DNA of 64,000 nucleotides. Origin: Telmatactis stephensoni (lineage: Eukaryota > Cnidaria > Anthozoa > Actiniaria > Isophelliidae). The stretch covers positions 186,001 to 250,000 of the forward strand of contig JALIZF010001723.1 in NCBI GenBank assembly GCA_029948255.1, given 5' to 3'. The position numbers were made by a program, and so were the translations under genes. The notes beneath the pieces are model-generated. The model ran no database searches and was not told the origin of the DNA. It worked only from the letters and a program-made list of their open reading frames with translations. This document shows, piece by piece, positions 58,301 through 64,000 of this stretch. Positions within the stretch are counted from its first letter, which is position 1, and every line of letters starts with the position of its first letter.

Positions 58301-59427
58301 ATTCACTGCCGCTGTTACTCAACCATTTTTCACTCTGAGGCCGCTACACTAGTAGCAATGAAGATCAACCACATATTTGAAAAGCTAGCTTTTTGTCAAA
58401 TTTATCGATGAAAACTGGTTCAAGAAAAGAAGTTATGGAAAAGTTAATATAACTTTATAAAAGAAAACAAAAACAAAAAACAAAAGAGAAGGAAAGAAAA
58501 ACAAAAGAAAAACTAAACTTTTAAGATCAGTTGTGACTGAAAAAGGATGATAGAATGGGCAAAAACATTAAGAAACGGACTTTAGCATTAAGTTAAATGG
58601 AAAAAATGTTAAAACGATTGTGCGTTTACATTTATTATGTCAATTAAATGCTTTTGTTAATAACTAGTACACGTAAAATACATAGTAAAGTTTTGGAAAA
58701 AAATCTGGTGACATGATATTCGACCTTTGTAAGGAAATAGATGCTCAATTAGGACCTGAAAAATACATGCACATACAAACACGCACCCGGCGTTGTTTTT
58801 GTTTTTGATTGCTTACAGCTTCGTGTTGCCCAGGTACAATATTGACCAAAAGGAATTTCGGTCTAAAAATACATTGTGCAATATGCAACAAAATCAGCCG
58901 GGGTCAACCATTATTACTTACATGAAAATAATCAGATTGTTACGTAATACCTAAGGCTCTTAATTGTCGTTGTATAATATCCCCATTTCCATCACATTTT
59001 TCCCCTTCCGGTTTCCAATAAAAACGAATCTATAATGAGATAATTTTCCTTAAACAGAGCCCTTCACATCAATAGCAATAAACTACTCAACGGCATTGAA
59101 TATTACCACATGGTAACTCTCATACTGGTTTACAAAAACCTGTTTTATTGGCATCAATGTGGGATGTGATAAATAAATATGATTTAACAACATCAAAATA
59201 CTCTGCTTGCAGAGGTTTCTTCAAAAAATCGAAACAAACCTCTTCCCGAACTCGGCATTTCCCCGTTTGAGCATGAGCGAAGCTTTCGTCCAAAAACTTG
59301 GACTGGAAGGCGTACGCATAGGAAAAACACAGAGTTCCTTGACACAGGCAAAACGAACCTTTGAATATGCGTGCGCACAATATTACAAAATACCAACTGG
59401 GCCCCGTTTCACAAAGTAGCCTGTGAA

Positions 59428-59514
59428 CAGGCTCAGGGGGATTGGGGAGGGGGAGGAGGGGACTGGGGAGTCCCCCTCCCTCCCCCCCCCCCCTTCCCAA
59501 TCCCCCTGAGCCTG
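59428..59514. repeat. G/C-rich palindrome with about 20-bp arms
   Basis: CAGGCTCAGGGGGATTGGG on the left and CCCAATCCCCCTGAGCCTG on the right, with a G-rich then C-rich interior that also pairs. Outer flanks (TTCACAAAGTAGCC / GGCTATTCACAAAG) are related, suggesting a foldback element. Confidence 0.75.
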
Positions 59515-60473
59515 TTTACTGGCTATTCACAAAGCGTATGCAACATACGAGTATCGTTAATCCAAAAGTGTGTTCCAGTTTACCGAGTATTTATAATTAC
59601 AACCATTTTATTTATTTATTAAAGGAGGGAGGTTTTAATATGCATTTTCGTGTTCTGTTGTCGAGTTTTTTGTGCAAATTCCCTTTTGTTCAGAATGTGG
59701 ATATTTATTACATATGACTTTACGAGTACTCGTGATGAGTTACGTATGGTTTGTGAAATGGGGGCCTGGTCACGAGTGTGTCCACTGTAAAATTCAAAAT
59801 GGTGGAACCATGTTACCCAAGCAACACGTTTTGACAAAGAAAGTGTATGTCCAAACCGGAAAACACCAAATCAAACATAAACAAAACAAAAACAACAAAA
59901 ACAAAAACAAACAAACAAAATCAAAAACAATAACAAAAGTAAAAAAAGAATGCAAAAACAAAACGCCGCCGAGTCCAACCAGATTTTTTGAGAAAACATC
60001 TGCTAGCAGGTTCAAAATTGTCATCGGCATTAGATAGTGCACATCTACATTTCTATCGATAAGATTTTGAGTGGTGATAAAACGATAAAGAACATACACG
60101 ATCTCTATGATTTTATAGAATTTGTGAGCTTGAGAAACAGGAAGCCCATAGTTTTGTTTATGTTTTTTTTTAGCTTTTCCTTCCTATGAAGGCAGGATCA
60201 CCACAAAAGCTTAATTATAATTCGCCAATTACTGTGGGCCCTGTAGTGTAGTAGGACTGACCATACACACCATCAACTTTATGGCCTCAAGGGCTAAAGA
60301 GCTCGCTGTCCCGCCAAGAGATTTGCACCAGCAAATTCCATGCCAGAGAGGCACTGATCATAAGATCAGTTGATTCACTAGTGAAAGTCGCTGATGCGTT
60401 GGATGGTCGACCAAATTAAGGTGATCAGAAGCCAAGGAGGAGTGAGTATGCAAGAGCGTCACCAGCATGCAGA

Positions 60474-60479
60474 TTTATT
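60474..60479 (-). other. possible polyadenylation signal of polycystin C
   Basis: AATAAA on the minus strand, about 175 bases after the gene C stop codon. Confidence 0.45.
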
Positions 60480-60651
60480 GTCCTGGACCAGGTTCTGGTA
60501 TTGACTAGGCTCATACTATTATGGTAACTTATGAAGAACGCAATTACAATCTATAACGCCTTCATCCTGCTAATATGAAATAGGTGCATGATTATTATTT
60601 AAAAGGTGAGATCATACTTGTAAAATCCTGATAAAAGAGTTTTCAAATCAA

Positions 60652-63600
60652 TCAGTACAAGAAATACTCGGACTCCCTTTCTCTGATTGGCCTTTTGTCA
60701 TCGACATCGACATAATTCGATGGGACATGCCTCTTCCGACGCTTCGTTTGCTTCATTGGGATTGCTTTCAGATCTTTGGAAATATCTTTCAATGATTTTT
60801 TTATGTAAGCCGTCATAAACGCAGACATTATTGCATCTTCGTTGGTCTCATCCGATACTTCTTCACATCCATCAGCGTATGAATCATTCAAGATGGCGAC
60901 GAAAAAATTGATCAGCAGTAGTGTGGTAGTCATAAAATAGCAGAAAATGTAGAGAGGACCCAGAGTACCACTGATAGCTTTCAAGTCGTGGAAAAATAGT
61001 CCTTTTCCAAATGCCATTTGGAAGACGTTCACAACTGATCGCAGAACAGTTGAATACATTGGGATAATCTGTCCAAATATTACGTTTGCTGCTTGTGCAA
61101 ATGCCAGGAACATGATCAGGAACAACGCTGCGTAGGTAAGAAGAAACTGGTTTGGACAATTGCATCACCAGGACAAACGTTTGGATCTTCATGTTGAAGT
61201 TGAAGAGTTTGAGAAGCTTTAGGATTGCAAGAAAGATGACAACGGCGGCGACACCATTGACCACATCTGTACCATATTGAACGTAGTCAAAGCTCATCCT
61301 TGAGTAAGGGTTTTCCTGTATCGCTTTAACTAACTTTGTAACATACGATTCGCGAACGAAAATGAGTCCAATCACGGTCAGAGACAGGATGAGCATCACA
61401 ACGAGATGGATGTTCCAAAAATCCTTAAAAAACTGCATTTTCATTCTCACAAGCTTTCTAAGTGCCCCGAAAAGGAGAATTATAATGAAAAGAAGCAGAA
61501 GCAGCTGTAATATACTCAGAAGATTGTTGTAGGAACTTTGACCAACACCATAAAGAGCATACGGTTCTATTCTCATTGATGACAGCATTGCTCCTGTGGG
61601 TCGTTGCTCAAACGTGAAGCGGGCGAAAACGTAAAGCACAGATGATGGCTCAAACACTACAAATTCTGCAAATACAACCCTTGTTTGCCTGCTAATCCAA
61701 TTGTCTGCCTTTAAATTCAGCACTGCTTCACTTGCCGTCCCGTAGTCATATCCCAAGTCAGCCACCATTCCACTTCCAGGATAGGTTCCATCGTTTGTCA
61801 CAAATGGGAGTGTTCCGAGTTTCTGTGCAGTTTGGACCATGAAGGGCTGTAGACACATTCTTTCAAAGCCAATCGCACCACTCAATACACTGTCATTCAA
61901 TTTCACACTTCCTTTTGGGTTATTTGAAGTTGTTGGTGAACTTTCATCTGTTTGAGATAGGGAGTAGTGTGGATAACATTTGGGAAACATTTCTTGTAGT
62001 TTGACATAGTCCTTGGTGGATTCACAGTTTTCTAGAATAGCAACAATAATCTTTCAATGCTTACTCCAAGAAAAAGGGAAGACTAATCTATCTTGCACAA
62101 CCAATATAGCAATATACCAATACTGAAAAATCTGTGATCACATATAAAGACTAGTGCTACAATCCTGGACAAAACCCTTAAGACAAATCAACATTTTGCT
62201 CTCAAACTTTAGGTTGAATTTGAGAGCCTCTTACTTCCCCAATCCCATCCGCCTCACCTCAATGTTGTTGTCAACTCAAAATCAGGCCTTGTGTATTGGC
62301 AATCGTTTGGTGATCGTCTGAAACAACACTGAGAGGAGGAAGGAGGAAAGGGGATCGACTTTTCTTGTAATCTGTGCAATGAGGTGAGACCAAGATCTCT
62401 GTAAAAATCGCCACTGTCTGAAGCAGTAATTATGTCCAAGTTTGTAGATAGGGTTATGATACTAGATAGGGTTAAGGTAAAGCAACGACAAAGTCGACAA
62501 GCAAGATAATGATGATGATATACATGATAATAAACTAAATCCTTATATCACCTGATTTAACGCGAGCTTGTCGTAGCCGCGGCATGCTTATCAAAGCAGC
62601 TTTTTTGTTTGAAATGAAGCCCTCTCTTTCATCTTTAAACGTTTCACCATTGTACCACTGGTTTTGGTAAAGTCCTGGTAAAAGTATTGTCTCGCACCAA
62701 GACCAGAATTTATCAGCATCTGTGACCTTCAAATGAATTCAAATGGAATTGGGAATGAATCGAATGAAATTACGTAGAGCATAAAATCACTGAGCAACTA
62801 GGTTAAAAAGGTCACAGGGTGACTGGTCGATTTGTAATTGAGATGACATATAGAGGCTTTGCACCAACACGTGATGGCAGCCATGACACAGCGGCACAAC
62901 AATAGTCTTTTCCCCTAGGGGAACTGAACTATTTCTCATGTAAACCAGATTAGTCCAGACTGTATTGGTCCTGCCTCCTGTCATGGCTGCCATCACATGA
63001 TGGTGCAAAGCCTCTATTAGAAATAATAAAAGTATGCAAGAAATCTCAGAATAAAGTGTAAATGGAAGGGGAGCTAAGTTGCGTTCTGAAATGAGAAAAA
63101 TCAAAAAGCCACATCCATGAAGATAGAATTCCTTCTGAAGAGAATTGAAGCAGACAGTCCTCTAACAATGACTGGAGGATGGTCAATGACGTAAAATTGA
63201 AAAGAGTAGATGATTGATGTACATTATGGGTAATATTGTAAACATGTTAAAATCAAAAATGTTTATGGCATAGCTATTCTATTGTCTCACGATTATGGTC
63301 ATTTGTTGACGAACGCGAGGTCTCGTGCGACTGCAACTGGGAGTCATAATCTAGTGCTGCAGAGGAGGAAACATCGACTTTTTTGATAATGACCACAATC
63401 ATGAAATAATTGAATAAAGTATAGTCTATTATTTCATCCATGATGAATAATATCTCTCATAAAAATTGGTACTTCTCACGTTTACCTACCGTTTCGCTTC
63501 TCGGAAATATGTCAGTAAGGTGTTTCTGGATGTAATAACGATGGGATGACTGCGAGCCAAATATTACAAATGACAGCAGTATAACAAATATCACGTGAAG

Positions 63601-64000
63601 GACAAGTTCTTTTATTGCCCATCGTATTTTGTTCTTTCTAAAATGGTAAATCTGAGCAGCTAGCATTTCTTGTTCGTCTGGTGGTTCATGCATCACTTCA
63701 GGATCATAACTCCATTCTCTCGAGTCAATAGGATTTTTCCTCTCTTTAGTCTCATCAATTGTTTGGTACTTTGGTTTGATCATCATAGGCCTGAGTTCCG
63801 TCTTCGGGTGTTTTTCGAAATACGAGAGAGAGAAGCATTGCTAGAACAAATACCTTTAGCGGCTGTACGAGAAAAATGTCTTGAATTAGCGACAGAGCTA
63901 CAGATGCCATCCATGCATTGGATTTTTCTGTTCCCCACATCATTGAGTAGAATATTACTACAATCGCAGAGGCAAGAACACTCAATGCACATAATGTATA
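60652..64000 (-). CDS. polycystin-1-family protein C, 5' part beyond the window
   Basis: Three last exons are visible: 64000 (cut by the edge)-63490, 62726-62552 and 62031-60652. They encode TM4-6, the start of the TOP domain (DADKFWSWCETILLPGLY) and the rest of the channel with FQMAFGKGLFF and S6 LINFFVAILNDSY, ending ESEYFLY. Splice sites and phases are as in A and B, and exon 18 is again 175 nt. One extra base at about 61145-61155 (S5) breaks the channel frame, and a second frame change lies in the variable cytosolic loop at about 63760-63800. Sequence is closest to gene B. Its N-terminal exons should continue to the right. Confidence 0.88.
62851..63016. mobile_element. foldback MITE bounded by TA
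   Basis: TAGAGGCTTTGCACCAACAC...GATGGCAGCCATGACA is mirrored by TGTCATGGCTGCCATC...TGGTGCAAAGCCTCTA, arms of about 38 bp. The TA at each edge would fit a TA-targeting transposase, but this is uncertain. In intron 17 of gene C. Confidence 0.8.

Larger units (their letters stand above)
53710..60651. other. intergenic region between polycystin B (5' end) and C (3' end)
   Basis: AT-rich, without a recognisable multi-exon gene. Holds two foldback elements, the TTAAG-type repeat at 55070, a G/C palindrome at 59428, and one small open frame (54358-54591) listed separately. The promoter of gene B should lie just above 53709; nothing specific can be named. Confidence 0.55.

Noticed and set aside
59193..59500. 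Pro/Leu- and Gly-rich frames near 59.2-59.6 kb
   Set aside because: They cross the G/C palindrome on both strands and show no protein family; probably repeat sequence.

Overview
This is AT-rich, intron-rich animal genomic DNA. Gene content (tandem REJ/GPS/PLAT polycystin-1-like genes and a chymotrypsin-like protease ending in an ShKT domain), together with dense tRNA-derived SINEs and small foldback MITEs, fits an anthozoan cnidarian, most likely a stony coral. That assignment is inference from family knowledge, not from any search.

Layout. 1-3907: non-coding, with a hairpin and an odd TTAAG-rich repeat. 3908-7637 (+): a seven-exon secreted chymotrypsin/elastase-like serine protease with a Pro-rich linker and C-terminal ShKT domain; intron 1 carries an 87-bp minisatellite. 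9508-64000 (-): a head-to-tail array of at least three polycystin-1-family genes, called here A (9508-29436), B (34815-53709) and C (60652 to the right edge, 5' part missing). A and B can be built exon by exon: 19 exons in B; 18 plus one uncertain exon in A. Splice phases match at every exon, and the products are about 2,540 and 2,630 residues. Order of parts: signal peptide, Cys-rich WSC-like module, REJ domain, GAIN region with an intact GPS, TM1, PLAT, five TMs, then a polycystin extracellular (TOP) domain and five TMs including the pore. No LRR, C-type lectin or PKD repeats are seen, so the genes resemble PKDREJ/PKD1L/sea urchin REJ proteins rather than full-length polycystin-1.

The most interesting observations are: (i) a pore motif FGK, identical in all three copies, where PKD2-type channels have LGD; (ii) a roughly 670-bp stretch of the GAIN exon that is nearly identical between A and B although neighbouring exons are strongly diverged, suggesting gene conversion; (iii) single-base frameshifts, all insertions relative to the paralogues where resolved, concentrated in the last exons of B, meaning either pseudogene decay or assembly error; (iv) a MITE family with CAACCTCGTTCCCAGGC ends and perfect 9-bp target duplications, independently inserted in introns of A and B; (v) two distant repeats of different unit sequence that end in the same exact 18-mer.

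Introns and intergenic regions are otherwise filled with SINEs, a LINE reverse-transcriptase fragment, foldback elements and microsatellites. No CRISPR array, rRNA gene or convincing functional tRNA gene was seen. Exon limits were set by hand from GT/AG sites, reading frame and A/B comparison; no transcript evidence was available.
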